Source: Doryteuthis pealeii (taxonomy: Eukaryota; Mollusca; Cephalopoda; Myopsida; Loliginidae). Taken from it: DNA of 64,000 nucleotides. Below, one piece after another: positions 34,234 to 46,004 of this stretch (positions are counted from its first letter, which is position 1; each line of letters begins with the position of its first letter). Made by a program: the position numbers and the translations under genes. Location: assembly GCA_023376005.1 (NCBI GenBank), contig CM042143.1:80056991-80120990 (forward strand), written 5' to 3'. The notes under the pieces were generated by a model that saw only the letters and a program-made list of their open reading frames with translations, was not told the DNA's origin and did not search any database.

Positions 34234-34525
34234 AACCTATTATCACATAGACAAGAAACTTATAGTCACCAAGCACTCTTTATTTATAAATATAGCAAAC
34301 TATATATTAGAAATTATTTACTCATATAAACATACTTAAAATATCTACCTTTAATATACATGTATGTATATTTGTTTGTTTTTTTAAATATTTTATATGA
34401 TAGTGAAATAAATCTACCGGTAGAAGATGATATTACTGAATACACAATGTTTCGATCGCTTACATTAATAGATATATAGATATTGATACAATTCTGTTTT
34501 TCTAGTGTAGGTAATGAAGGTATTT

Positions 34526-34529
<4 letters not shown>

Positions 34530-34601
<72 letters not shown>
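34530..34601. repeat. (GA)n microsatellite
   Basis: About 36 uninterrupted GA units, one of the longest in the window. Confidence 0.95.
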
Positions 34602-34606
<5 letters not shown>

Positions 34607-34794
34607 GTGTACACATACATATATATCATTAAATTGACTGACAAGAGTAATTATAGCTAGCCTAAAGTGGATAAATAGATATTATCAAGAAAGAAGAATA
34701 ATAATAACAGGAAAGCAAAGAATATGAGTATAATAGTAACAGCGCTATATCTCAGAAATTCAAACAAGTATGAATAGATTGCTACATAGCTTTG

Positions 34795-35172
34795 GTTTGG
34801 TTTATTTGAAGGCATATCAATCCATTATGAATATAATGCCCAAAGGTTTGATTATGATCATAACTATTTATATCTTTAACGCTTTATTGCAACCATTTTT
34901 TTTTATCGAACTTTTTAAAAAATCATTTATAATAATAATCACTTGTTTGCACACAGTTATATGGCATCAAGTATTCCTATTCGATACTATAATTTTCAAA
35001 TGGAGTCCACGTGACGTAGTGGCAAACGTGCTGGAATGCGATATCTTAGTAAACGAGTTCGAATTCCAATCGCGCTGTTACGTTCACTTACGGGCTTTTC
35101 GGGATTTTATCTCACTGCAGAGGTGCAGTCCGTGTATTCTTCTGTCCCAGACGACAGGACGATCGAGATAGA

Positions 35173-35207
<35 letters not shown>
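34795..35207 (+). repeat. Composite SINE: inverted SINE-A tail + SINE-D + poly-A
   Basis: Reversed SINE-A-like 3' sequence ('ttatttgaaggcatatcaat', later 'tgtttgcacacagttat') runs into 'ggagtccacgtgacgtagtg', an A-box region, then the perfect B box 'gagttcgaattcc', a ~110-base body ending 'aggacgatcgagatagac' and a 34-base poly-A run (35174-35207). The SINE-D part (about 34998-35207) is the best copy of that family and has the features of a Pol III retroposon. Confidence 0.75.
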
Positions 35208-35208
<1 letters not shown>

Positions 35209-35401
35209 AACAATCTGAGATGAAACTTATCAACAGGTGGTAAAACTAGTCCACTAATTACTTGACTAGATAAACAGAATAAAAAAGTTGTACAAATTTA
35301 AATTGATATTGATTAAGTAAATTATTTATTCATTGTTACTACCTTTCAATAATAAGTCAAACAAAGCAAGTAATTTTATTCTCATACCAAGAACAACAAC
35401 C

Positions 35402-36035
35402 GCCCTGTCAGTGGGGCAGAAGAATACACCGACTGCACCTCTGCAGAGGGGTAAAATCCCCCCCACACACACACATTAGGGCCACCAGTTGGTTGTGGAT
35501 GGTGACCGTGATGCTTAACGACGGATTCTTGGTGACTGAGCAGTCCATGACAAGCAACACCCCACTTTGGCTTTTACTTAGGCTAGACAGCCGGAAAGGC
35601 TACCTCTGATCAATCGGCTGGTCACGTCAAGCCCTAGAACATATACGATTGTCCCGCCTCTATTGTCCGTATGGCAAGTCCCAACCCTTTTTATCATATA
35701 TGTGGTAAAAGGCGGTGGCTGAGTTTCTTAGTTTCCTAGGTATGATGTTAAACTGCATCTAATGGTAAAGTTCCAATTTTGGAGTTCTGGGGAGTGTGGA
35801 GTACCCCTTCATCGCCATTACGTCTAGGTCTACTCTGACCCGGAGTGGTAGTACTTGTTAGGGTCATATATATCGGTTAAATAGAAAAGAAAAACGAGTA
35901 AAAAATGTGTTAAAAAAGGTGAAAATGAGTTAAAAAATTTGAATACCCATCAAGTATGAATAGAACAAAACATCTTCGGCATAAAATAACCTAACAAGGG
36001 TTGACATGCCGTAAAATCCAACAAACCAAACAACT
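35402..36035 (+). repeat. SINE-A copy interrupted by an insertion
   Basis: Starts 'gccctgtcagtggggcagaa', stops near 35487, resumes near 35738 with 'aggtatgatgttaaactgca' and ends 'gggttgacatgccgtaaaat' with a CCAACAAACCAAAC tail. Confidence 0.8.
35488..35737. mobile_element. ~250-bp insertion inside SINE-A
   Basis: GC-richer than its surroundings, with 'ggtgaccgtgatgcttaacg', 'gacagccggaaaggctacct' and 'aagtcccaaccctttttatc'. It splits the SINE-A between its head and its 'gtatgacactaaactgca' block. No open frame and no clear terminal repeats, so the class is unknown. Confidence 0.55.
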
Positions 36036-36134
36036 ACAGTTAATGATAAGAGTCAACGTAAAAGCCCCCCCCCCCTGCCCCGCCAAAAAAAAAAAAGAAA
36101 GAAAAAATGGTGTCCTAGAGGACACGAAAATGAA

Positions 36135-36300
36135 CGTAATAGTGCGACCTGAGTTCGAACTCACTAAGATATCGCAGTCTAGCACGTTTGCCACTACGTC
36201 ACAGGGACTCCCTGTTTGAAAATTATTAGTATCCGATAAGAATACTTGATGCCAACATGATGTGTACAAACAAGTGATTAAAAATAAACAACATACAAAA
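36135..36300 (-). repeat. Composite SINE-D copy, minus strand
   Basis: 'gagttcgaactcactaagat' (B box reversed), 'cgtttgccactacgtcac' (A box reversed), then the SINE-A-like tail 'gaaaattattagtatccgat' in plus orientation. Same junction as 34795-35207, reversed as a unit. Confidence 0.75.
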
Positions 36301-36394
36301 TGAGGGATTAAAAAAACAAAAAAAAAAAAACACCCAGACAGAGTAGATATTTACCCAATCCGGGCAGCATATGAGGCAAGGTTGCAAGTATGGA

Positions 36395-36480
36395 GCATCA
36401 AGCGAGGATCGAACTCGCTATTCGATAGCAATGGGTGTGCGAGACTAGCTTGCTACCCATTACACCACGATGGGGCGCCC
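36395..36480 (-). repeat. SINE-C copy, minus strand
   Basis: 'gaggatcgaactcgctattc' then 'gcgagactagcttgctac' and 'ccattacaccacgatggggc'. Both promoter boxes are well preserved. The 36540-36720 stretch has a further degenerate tRNA-like head reversed near 36640. Confidence 0.75.
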
Positions 36481-36813
36481 TAACCCATCCAGATAGAGTA
36501 GGACAAAAAAAAATAATAAGGGGGTCAATAATATTGTGCTGTGAATGACAGCCCCACCCAGCAATTTGTGGGACATGGCATAGAAAAGTGTCAGCTCCAT
36601 CCCTTTCTCTAGAACATCAACAGAAAGTAATATAAGTGGCCAAGACCAGCATTTGAACTGTTTGCTAATTCTGTGTTGCTACCTACTGTCCCAATGCGTG
36701 CCTCCTGGTAGAAATAAATTGAATAAGACAGATAAGACAAATATTTCTATTATGTAATGAGGCACTTCATATATATATATATATAATGTGTGCGTATAAG
36801 GCTACCTATATAT

Positions 36814-36815
<2 letters not shown>

Positions 36816-36844
<29 letters not shown>
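36816..36844. repeat. (GT)n microsatellite
   Basis: Pure GT run following a (TA)n run at 36768-36785. Confidence 0.95.
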
Positions 36845-36846
<2 letters not shown>

Positions 36847-37240
36847 GGGAGATGTTTATATATGTAGTAGGGAAGGGAGATATACCAGGAACACAGTTGG
36901 CAGAACTCTTAAAGGAAGGGAGAAAGAAGCTGATATTAAATAAATATACACTAATGCCACTTAAGACAATGTCCACTTTGGACAGTGGACAAATTGAATA
37001 AAGACTAGACTAGAGAGAAGAGGAGGTAAAAGAAAAAGAAAAAGAAAGTAATGGATGAGAGGGAGAGGAGGACAAGAGGAAAGCCAAAAGAAGATAGAAT
37101 GCTTGAGAGAGAGGGAAGGGAGAAAAAGGGATAGAAATAGAAAATGAGGGACGAATAAAGAGAAGGGATGATGGGAATAAAGAGAAGGATGATGGGCATA
37201 AAGAGAATGATGGATGATAGGCAGAAAGAAAAGAACAAGT

Positions 37241-37246
<6 letters not shown>

Positions 37247-37295
<49 letters not shown>
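37247..37295. repeat. (GA)n microsatellite
   Basis: GA run in a wider purine-rich region (about 37010-37330). The open frames on both strands here are low-complexity translations. Confidence 0.95.
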
Positions 37296-37299
<4 letters not shown>

Positions 37300-37501
37300 A
37301 AGAGAAGAGAAAAGTGCAGCAGGAGTGAAGAGATGAAAGGCGGAATTTTAAGTGTATTTAAAGTCACGGCCTTTAAATTCAGAGAAATGTGCAAACACAA
37401 CAAATCTCTCCATTTATAATGGGGCAGATCTGCTCGGCGACATTCATTTTAAAATCTTTCACAATTGTTCTCTATAACAAGTCAATTCTCTCCCCCCACC
37501 T

Positions 37502-37505
<4 letters not shown>

Positions 37506-37549
<44 letters not shown>
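37506..37549 (+). repeat. Poly-A tract, 44 bases
   Basis: Unbroken A run immediately upstream of the SINE-B head. It belongs to whatever preceded the SINE, since a SINE's own tail would lie at its 3' end. Confidence 0.9.
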
Positions 37550-37550
<1 letters not shown>

Positions 37551-37551
<1 letters not shown>

Positions 37552-37915
37552 AGGCGCGTGTGTAATGCTTACCGTCGTAGGAAATGGACACGGGGAGACG
37601 AGTTCAAATCCTGGACGAAGTTGTTTATGATCATTTCCAGTAATCTGCCTATATTACCTATGCATCTAATCTTGTGTAAATTAAAACGCATTTAAATGGA
37701 CACGGGGAGACGAGTTCAAATCCTGGACGAAGCTGTTTGCATTTCACATAGCGCTAATACCCTTGGGAAAGGTATGCATCCAAGTATTGTCCCTTCACCT
37801 ATGAGTAAATAGTAGGACAGACTGGCCTCTTTAACCTTGGTATGGCAATCAGTCTTGGAGAAGGAAAACTTTGAATTCAGACCTGTTAAACAACGCTTTA
37901 GAAATTGACCTTGTG
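37551..37915 (+). repeat. SINE-B copy with internal insertion
   Basis: The tRNA-like head 'gaggcgcgtgtgtaatgctt' and B box 'acgagttcaaatcctgg' are followed by 75 bases of another repeat (37622-37694). Then the segment 'atggacacggggagacgagt'... is repeated before the normal body ('tttcacatagcgctaatacc', 'gtagggcagactggc', 'aattcagacctg'). Confidence 0.8.
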
Positions 37916-38079
37916 TTACATCCTGCTAGCTAGTGCAGAGATATATATATATATATATACATATATATATAAAGAAAAAGCATTGGCCATATCAAGAAAC
38001 AGTGAAAGATTCACAAAAGTAGATGCTAAAATATCTTTTTAAATACTAATCCAAATTATTATTTTTATTATCATACAAA

Positions 38080-38303
38080 TAGCTTTTAAACATTTTTAAC
38101 CATAGATGGGATCTAACAAGTATTCCCATTCCGAGCCAGAGTGGGCCTGGGAGTAATGAAAGTGTATTCTACCCTCCCAGACCTACAGCACTGGAGATTC
38201 ATCATCAGTTATACTTTTGTGTCATACCAAAGACACCCTCTTTTGGGGTTCTTACTCCCTCTGCAGGGGATACAGTCAGCGTATGTTAAGCCTCACCGAC
38301 AAG
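38080..38303 (-). repeat. SINE-A copy, minus strand
   Basis: 'catagatgggatctaacaag', 'gtgggcctgggagtaatg', 'tgcaggggatacagtcagcg' and 'ttaagcctcaccgacaag'. The 3' tail end is missing. Confidence 0.8.
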
Positions 38304-38385
38304 ACGAACGTAATAAATAGTAAATCAGCAAGTACGAAGTGCTGTTGAAATTAACACACTGAATATAATATGAGGAGTTGATAAT

Positions 38386-38490
38386 CGTGGTTTTATGGTT
38401 AGCAAGCTAGTCTCGCACTTCCGTTATTCTTGAAAAGTAAGTTCTATGCCCCATACTTACGATCTTGTGTCAAATCCTACCCGTAGAATA
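38386..38490 (+). repeat. SINE-C copy
   Basis: 'tcgtggttttatggttagca', 'agctagtctcgcac' and the body 'acgatcttgtgtcaaatcc'. The B box is degraded. From 38500 to 40150 I see T-rich and poly-purine stretches but no gene; the short frames there have no domain. Confidence 0.65.
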
Positions 38491-40154
38491 AATAATTATT
38501 TTTAATACTAGGTAGTTCAATGGGTGCGGCCAATTTTTATGGCTCCCCAAATATCCCATTCATTTCTTGGGGTCCAGGCGTTTTGCCAGTGTATTGAAAA
38601 GAGGGAGCATCTATTGAATGGGGTGGGGGGGAGATGCAAATAGAGGGGGGGGTAAAAATGGTTTATGTTCTAAGAATTAGCGCACAAAAATTCGCAAGGG
38701 AAAGGGGCAGCCTCCGACGACACTGGGTGACGGAAAATCGAGTCCATTGAGAAATGTGACATTGCCTACGAGAGCCACATCGTATCTGGTTGGGGGTTTC
38801 TCCGCTCGGCTGATTACGAAATGGAAATGTCCCCCCACCTATCATTTTTGAAGCACCGAGAATGGAACCTTTAAACCTTTTCAGCTGCGCACCGTTGCGT
38901 CAACCATGAAGCTCTACTTGTAAACGCTACAAAGGTATGGAGTCATTTTGTGTCTCAGGTTTGACCTACAGAGAAATATTTGTGCTGTCATTACCAGATG
39001 ATAACTAAGTATGGCTTGAGGTTTTAGCAGGACCTCCACCTTCTCAAGACACCTCAACACTAAAGAAAAAACAAACAAACAAACAAATAAATAAACAAAT
39101 AAGTAAATAAATAGATAAATAAAATGGTGTAATGACAAATGACTGACGTGCTCATTGGAAGGGAGAAGCAGTTCTTTCTTTTTTTTCTCCCTGACGTCTA
39201 TCTCCTATTTCTCTGCGTACACAATTGTCAATCGACTCTTCTCGCACAGATTGACCCAGAGAGACGACATTTCTTCACCTTCCTTTTATTTTAAATACTT
39301 ATATGTAACAATAGATTCTGTAGACGAATGAAGGCGACACCTTTTTTTTTTTTCAAAGCACTAGTGAGGAAGATAAACCGTTTTTGTTTAATATGAGGAG
39401 AATTTTTAAGCATTTTCTTTTTTTTCGCTTCCTTTTTTTTAGGTGGGAAAAGTATTTACTTTTAGAGTCCTTTGCAATTTTTTTCCTTACCCACCCCCAT
39501 TTTTTTTTTTTTTTTGTATGCGTGTGTTTTGCTATATGACAGGAAGCAAAGTTGGTGTAGACATTTGTCATCTTCTGTTTTTTTGATGACATAAGTGAAC
39601 TTAGTTGTTTTTTTTTTAAATGATTAGCACAGAAGTCATGGCAAGAAGAAAAAATGCTAACATAATTAGAAGATGAGATATACAGCCGTTCCGTGTCCTA
39701 TTTTCCAGCAGGTGTCTCTATACATTTTTTTCTTTCTTTCTTTCTTTTGTATATTCATTTATTTGTGAGCATAACTTGTGCCTTTTATACGTCAAGTTAT
39801 GTGTGAGTTGTGTGTTGGACCAAGCAGATAGCAAAATCTAACGGGAGGAAACACACACACATGCAGGCACATACACAGTCACAATTTGGATACAAGAGAT
39901 TTCTCATGGATGAATGATTAGGCACATGTGCGTGTATCTTCTTTTTACAAGCGTCACCGTGTTACTATTCTTAAACAACCAGCCATCAAAGAATTTAATT
40001 TTTTCTCTAATAAATAAGATTTATAAAAAAAAAAAGAAAAGAAAAGGTGGAGCGCTCCGCTTCAGACGCTAAAAACAATCATGGTCTAGCGCTAGTGAAA
40101 GGAGGATAGACTCCCTCGCTGTCTGGCTAATATTGACTGACTGATAAAACACTT

Positions 40155-40470
40155 CGGACGCGCTCGTGGCGTAGCGGCTATCGTCGTCGGAAATGGACTC
40201 GGCTACCCGAGTTCAAATCCCGAACGAGACTGTTTAGCATTTTCAAATAGCGTTGATATCCTTTGGGAAATATATTAATCGAATGATTCCCTTTCTAGAT
40301 ATGGGTCAATAGTAGGGCAGACTGGTTCTTTTTAACCCGTCCAGGAAAAGATAACTCTGAATTCAAGCCAGTTGTACACCTGGACAGGGATAGGCTTTGC
40401 AAGGCTATTTCTGCCCAAGGCTCGCTATACGAGTAGCACCCCAACGACTAAACTGGGTCACGTGAACAGT
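40155..40470 (+). repeat. SINE-B copy
   Basis: 'gctcgtggcgtagcggctat', B box 'ccgagttcaaatcccg', 'gtagggcagactgg', 'ctctgaattcaagccag' and a long 3' part including 'tggacagggataggc'. It is the longest body of this family in the window. Confidence 0.8.
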
Positions 40471-40794
40471 GATGAAGAGAGCGAGAGAGATTTACTGATC
40501 AACATGGAGCGCTGACATCTTATTTTCTTTTTTGACGATAATTTGTTTTTGACAACCATGAAAATTGAAAGCAGACCTCCACCACAAACTACAACTTTGA
40601 TTTTATTTTTAATTTGATTATCTAACATTTGACTGATTAGAAATGATGTTCAGCGCGATCGAAGACAAAATCATAATTCAAATTGGACTGGAAGTCTCCC
40701 TGTTCTCAAAGTTAGAGCATTTTAAGTGAATTGTTCGAACAATTATCACGCAATCATATGTAGTTTTTGTTGGGTTACAGTTACTCTCACAGAG

Positions 40795-40796
<2 letters not shown>

Positions 40797-40872
<76 letters not shown>

Positions 40873-40874
40873 AG

Positions 40875-40919
<45 letters not shown>
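40797..40919. repeat. (GATA)n(GA)n ... (TA)n compound microsatellite
   Basis: GATA to about 40829, GA to about 40868, then TA at about 40878-40918. Confidence 0.95.
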
Positions 40920-40920
<1 letters not shown>

Positions 40921-41044
40921 TGAAATCTTTTCCCTCTTGGTCTAAAGATCTTATAGGCGAGAAACTGTCAGTAACCAAGCGCCGTTTATTCCATGTCCAC
41001 GCTACCATAACTTAGATATAAATGCTCTATCCATGATATTAAGC

Positions 41045-41049
<5 letters not shown>

Positions 41050-41097
<48 letters not shown>
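41050..41097. repeat. (TA)n microsatellite
   Basis: Pure TA run. Another lies at 41317-41355. The 41110-41185 segment between is the minus-strand copy of the repeat inserted in the SINE-B at 37622-37694. Confidence 0.95.
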
Positions 41098-41102
<5 letters not shown>

Positions 41103-41314
41103 GAATTGAAACACCTTTAATATGCGTTTTAATTCCTCAAGATTAGATGCATAGGTAGTATAGGCCAATTACTGGAAATCATCACATGTACACATGAATA
41201 TGTGTATATGTTCCAAAATAAAGGGTGCATCAACCACACTCAGATCCCATGCATAAACTGTACTCAGGTCAAAATCCCTATTATCTTTTAGGGTGTTGCA
41301 ATTTATTTTTACTG

Positions 41315-41357
<43 letters not shown>

Positions 41358-41649
41358 CAACAGTTAGAAAAGGCAAAACAATCATGGCATGCATTCCCGT
41401 CCGCTGCGGATCTACGATATTGTATTTTGCTTACTTCCGTTTGTTTTAATTAATTTGATTAATTCCACACAGAATAGTTCTAAGGATCCTCACGGTGACA
41501 CCCGGGTAAAAATATTCTAACTATATCGGTTTACTAGCACTTTTATATTCATTCATAATTCCGGCTTATATGGTTAATTATTTTTATCGACAGTCAATAT
41601 TGTGACACGCTCGATATTTTGTCTTCTACGTTAAGTCATCCACACTTTA

Positions 41650-41857
<208 letters not shown>

Positions 41858-41903
41858 AACTGCACTGACGAGAGGTGATACCTCGAAACACGTGTCTGTA
41901 GTT
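41858..41903 (+). ncRNA. Type I hammerhead ribozyme
   Basis: All core elements are in place. Stem I pairs AACTGCA (41858-41864) with TGTAGTT (41897-41903), one G.T wobble. Core CTGACGA is at 41865-41871. Stem II is GAGGT/ACCTC with loop GAT (41872-41884). GAAA is at 41885-41888. Stem III is ACAC/GTGT (41888-41895) with no loop and C17 at 41896, giving cleavage triplet GTC. A loopless four-base-pair stem III is typical of hammerheads in Penelope-like elements and retrozymes, which may cleave best as tandem dimers. The core matches the consensus CTGANGA...GAAA exactly. Confidence 0.85.
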
Positions 41904-42413
41904 TACTCTATTATTAATATATATATATTACTCATTGCATTTTATAAATATGGATTGTTATGATACACTATGTAGCTTTCACCTACTCTTCATGTCCCAA
42001 AAAATGTATTCAGGACCAAGCTCGAGTATCTTTTTATGGGTGATAGTTTTATGATATTTATGGGGTTTCTTTCACTTCATATTCTACAGACACTTCTGGT
42101 AAACAACTTCAATTCCTGGCAACTTGTTGACTGAAAAGATTCCTCTGGATGTCAATTTCCCAAGACTAGAATAACCAAAATGGAAGTTCTTGTGTTATGT
42201 TGATGATTATCTCGTGTAAACAGTTGATCAGATACAGAGACATGTGTGTGTGTTTATGTGTAAATTAAAGTTCATATATATCTGGATTAGTATAAATGCA
42301 TTTAGATTTGCATTTGTGGGTGAAATTATACACACACATACACTTTTATATATAGGTATACAGATATATGTATTTACTTTAAGTAAAACATTTTATATTT
42401 GATAAATTACCCA

Positions 42414-42416
<3 letters not shown>

Positions 42417-42455
<39 letters not shown>

Positions 42456-42485
42456 CTGTCTCTCACTTATGCACACATACACACA

Positions 42486-42528
<43 letters not shown>

Positions 42529-42629
42529 CTGACCTACTTATATATTCCATGTCTCTCACTTATGCACACACACAAATATATATATATACACTGACCTACT
42601 TATATATTCTATGTATCTCACTTATGCAA

Positions 42630-42660
<31 letters not shown>
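42417..42660. repeat. ~70-bp tandem repeat with TA and CA tracts
   Basis: 'ctctcacttatgcacacaca' and 'ctgacctacttatatattc' recur three times between 42455 and 42640, separated by TA runs of different length. Confidence 0.85.
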
Positions 42661-43719
42661 AGACGATATCGTACATAGGCCGACCATTGATTTATTGTCA
42701 CAAAATCATGATCTGATGGTGTTATGTTTTTAATGCAGCGATTGTTCACAGTTCTTTTAATTATGCTTGTATTTCAAACTTTTAAAAAAGTAATCCAAAT
42801 TCGATCTATACACGAGTACGTACGGTATATAACTTCCCTTAGTTCAGCACAGAATCACAATAACGGAGTGCCCAGCAAGTGTCTTACTTAACAATCAAAT
42901 AGTCTGAAAGGGTAATTTGTTATCCATCACTATATAATAGGCACCCGATATACACATATATGCATGCCTATGTGTTTACATACAGGTATTTATATGTGTG
43001 TGTGTGAATGCAGGTGTAACTGAAAGAAAGGAGGAGGAGAAGTTTTAAAAAAAGGTTAGGATAATAAAAAGATGTCTACTCAAAGGATATTTAAATTTTA
43101 TTTTAAAATTAATTCTGGATAGTATGTGTTGATGGTTTGGTATCCATTGTACAGGATGGTTTTCTTCTGATGTTGATGATGATGATGCTGATAGTAGAGT
43201 CATCGTCATCATCATTATCTATTTCTGGCTCATATACAATATTAAATTATGCTTCCTATCTTTATTGATCTTGATGGTATTGAGCTTATAATGAGAATAT
43301 TAATGAGGAGGGCAATTGATGGTATAAAATGGTATGGTATGTAACAAAGGAATCAAAGGAGGTCTAACTGGACAGAGAAACTCAGCCAAAAAGATGAAGA
43401 TGTAGAGGAGGAGAAGCCAATGGCTAGGGTAAAGGGTTATGCGCATTCAGGGTGGAGATGGTGAGGCCAGATGGGTGGTGGTGGTAATCGACAGATGGCA
43501 TGTGTCTTAATCTGCAGCAAGCTAACAGACAGCTTAGACAGCGGCCATGGCACAGAGACACCATTCTTCCTGTGAGAGGGATGGAAGTTGCATGGAAAGG
43601 TGCGGGGAAGGGCCCATTATCTGTAGATAGAACCAAGAGTGAAGTGAGTTCATACTACACACAGCCAGAGTCTGCAGGACTTCATATGTGTCAATAGATA
43701 ATGGCTGCACCCAATCCTG

Positions 43720-43720
<1 letters not shown>

Positions 43721-43770
<50 letters not shown>
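43721..43770. repeat. (GA)n microsatellite
   Basis: GA run. The 42670-43720 region upstream holds ordinary AT-rich DNA with ATG repeats near 43170 and no gene. Confidence 0.95.
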
Positions 43771-43771
<1 letters not shown>

Positions 43772-43944
43772 ACATTGGTGAGAAGAAACGAAAGTGGCGG
43801 GGGGGGAAAGAGACATATTGCCACCCCTCTTGCTTCTCTTTTAATCAAACCTTTATCTACAGCATTCAATTCTACCCCATCTCTGTTTATCTTCCTCACT
43901 CTGACTGTCTCTCTCTCTCATCACCTAACTTTACAGTATTTTGC

Positions 43945-44050
43945 CCTCTCTTTCGTTCTCTCGTTCATTACCTCTCTTTCATCAACCACCTTATCTTTCA
44001 GAGAGCATCATTTACTGTATCTTCTCTTTATCTGTCTTACACTACTTCCT
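43945..44050 (-). repeat. Repeat G, minus-strand copy
   Basis: 'cattacctctctttcatcaa' and 'gcatcatttactgtatcttc' with 'tctttatctgtcttac' are the reverse complement of 29210-29290. A (CT)n run follows at 44063-44098, mirroring the GA run beside the other copies. Confidence 0.8.
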
Positions 44051-44057
44051 TCTCTCT

Positions 44058-44102
<45 letters not shown>

Positions 44103-44336
44103 TAACATGTTGAATTACTAAAGAGAACTGTGGTTCTCAGATTATTTAGGAAAAACTGACACATCTCCACCCCCTATTCACGGTATATATAATCTCTTTC
44201 TCTTCCTCTCTTCATTGTTTCATCTCTATCCCTTAATCTTTCTACTACATCTATTCACTACCCCTACTCTATCTCACTATTTCTTTCCTTTTTCTTTCTC
44301 TTTTATTTGTTCCTCTCCTTCACGTCTCCCTCCCCC

Positions 44337-44525
44337 CTCTCTCTCTCTCTGCATAAACGTCCCTTTTTACGTTTTTCTCATTCTCTTCTCTGTTTCTTTC
44401 TATCTTCGTTATCACTCTCTCTCTCTCTCCCTCTCTCTCTCTCTGCATAAACGTCCCTTTTTACGTTTTTCTCATTCTCTTCTCTGTTTCTTTCTATCTT
44501 CGTTATCACTCTCTCTCTCTCTCCT
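44337..44525. repeat. Tandem duplication, ~100-bp unit
   Basis: 'gcataaacgtccctttttac' followed by 'tctttctatcttcgttatca' occurs twice, each inside CT tracts. The two copies look identical. Confidence 0.9.
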
Positions 44526-44831
44526 CCCTCTCTTCACAGTATCTTTTGACCCTGCCACGTTTGCCTTCCTAGTCTAACTGATAATAAATAGACCCATTCT
44601 TCAGCTACCAATCACAAGTCAAAGTTCAGATGCACATGATTCCACAGTAATCCAAGAAGGCCATCTTACATTTGCATATTTACAAGATGGTTCTTGAAGA
44701 AGGGAAGGTAGGATTATTAGGGGTGGGGGAGTGATGCCTCTTTATGCCAAATGCTTCTTGAAAAGACTTAATTCTTAACAATTAACTATAAATTACTATT
44801 AATTATTAACATGATACACAGATTCTTCCTT

Positions 44832-44942
44832 AGGCGTCCCGTCGTAGTGTAAACGTTAGCAAGCAGATACGTTACTACTGAAAAGCGAGTTCGATCCTCG
44901 CTGGAAGCCCCATACTTTTGACCTTGTGTCAAATCCTACATA

Positions 44943-44950
<8 letters not shown>
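44832..44950 (+). repeat. SINE-C copy, well preserved
   Basis: 'gtcccgtcgtagtgtaaacg', the B box 'gcgagttcgatcctcgctgg' and the body 'tgaccttgtgtcaaatccta', running into a TA tract at 44948-44976. One of the best copies for defining the family. Confidence 0.8.
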
Positions 44951-44974
<24 letters not shown>

Positions 44975-45011
44975 ACATTTTTGATATACAGATTCTTCCA
45001 TTACACAAAGT

Positions 45012-45257
45012 TTAACTCTTTGCATGTTAAATTTCCCGCACGGCTGTACCAAATCTTCTTGGTATTTTTACCTATTTGAGGAGATATTTCCAAGTTCACT
45101 ATCTATTTACCTCAGAACTCATTCTATTCAAATAAAGTCCGATTATTATTATTGTAATCTGAGTCCTTCTGCTCAATTATAATGAACTAACCATCAGTTT
45201 TTTTTTATTACTTTGCTTAGAGCCGTTGTGAGAGGTTTAAAGTAGCCAAAGAATTAA
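45012..45257 (-). mobile_element. piggyBac-type MITE flanked by TTAA
   Basis: A 238-bp element (45016-45253) is flanked by TTAA at 45012-45015 and 45254-45257. Ends are CTCTTTGC... and ...GCCAAAGAA. It matches the reverse complement of 3965-4200 ('attctattcaaataaagtcc', 'ctgctcaattataatgaact'). Confidence 0.75.
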
Positions 45258-45530
45258 TTTACCCATATCATTTCTTTCGTAAGCTCAGTAATGGAATTGG
45301 GTGATGAGGGAAGGATTTGAAACAATTAACCTTTTTAGACTAATTGAGACAATATTTTTCCTTAGAAGAAACAAAGAATTCTTAAAAAACTAGACACACA
45401 ATTTTCCTCAACTTTTAGGCTGGTCTAACAGATTTCATCCTAGTGGTAACACCTCCTCATTACACCAAAGGGAGTGGTTTTTATTTACTAACTCATCTTA
45501 GGTTGGCAGAATGATAGAAATATAAAACAC

Positions 45531-45605
45531 CCTGTAAGAACTGAACTCACCAATAATGACTGCTAGCATCGTTTGCAGACTACTGAACCATGCAAGGTAC
45601 CAGGA
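45531..45605 (-). repeat. SINE-C fragment, minus strand
   Basis: 'taagaactgaactcaccaat' and 'gactactgaaccatgcaagg' are reversed B- and A-box regions. Degenerate. Confidence 0.5.
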
Positions 45606-45836
45606 CCGGTGCATACTACTCTCGAACCATCCAAGCCTGTTTGGGGACCGCGGATGGACAGGTTTCATGTATCTTATATGAATACTACTTTATGAAAATT
45701 GACATGCAGTAGAATAGGGGCCCATCAATCCCTACCACACGCCCTGTAAGATATCCAAACAAAGACAAGGATTAAAGTAATCTCAATCCTACAAGACAAG
45801 GCTCGTCAATTAAGACAGTTTTGTCTTTCCCACCCC

Positions 45837-45841
<5 letters not shown>

Positions 45842-45882
<41 letters not shown>
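45842..45882. repeat. (TA)n microsatellite
   Basis: TA run just downstream (in the minus sense) of the transposase relic. Another TA run lies at 46409-46449 on its other side. Confidence 0.95.
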
Positions 45883-45886
<4 letters not shown>

Positions 45887-46004
45887 TTTCAGGACAAATT
45901 TGACAGTTTCATAAAGAAAAAGAAAAAGTGCTTGATAACTACAAAATTTAATGGATTGTAAAGAAATTCAACAGGCACGGAAATTACACTACTGTCAACA
46001 AGTT

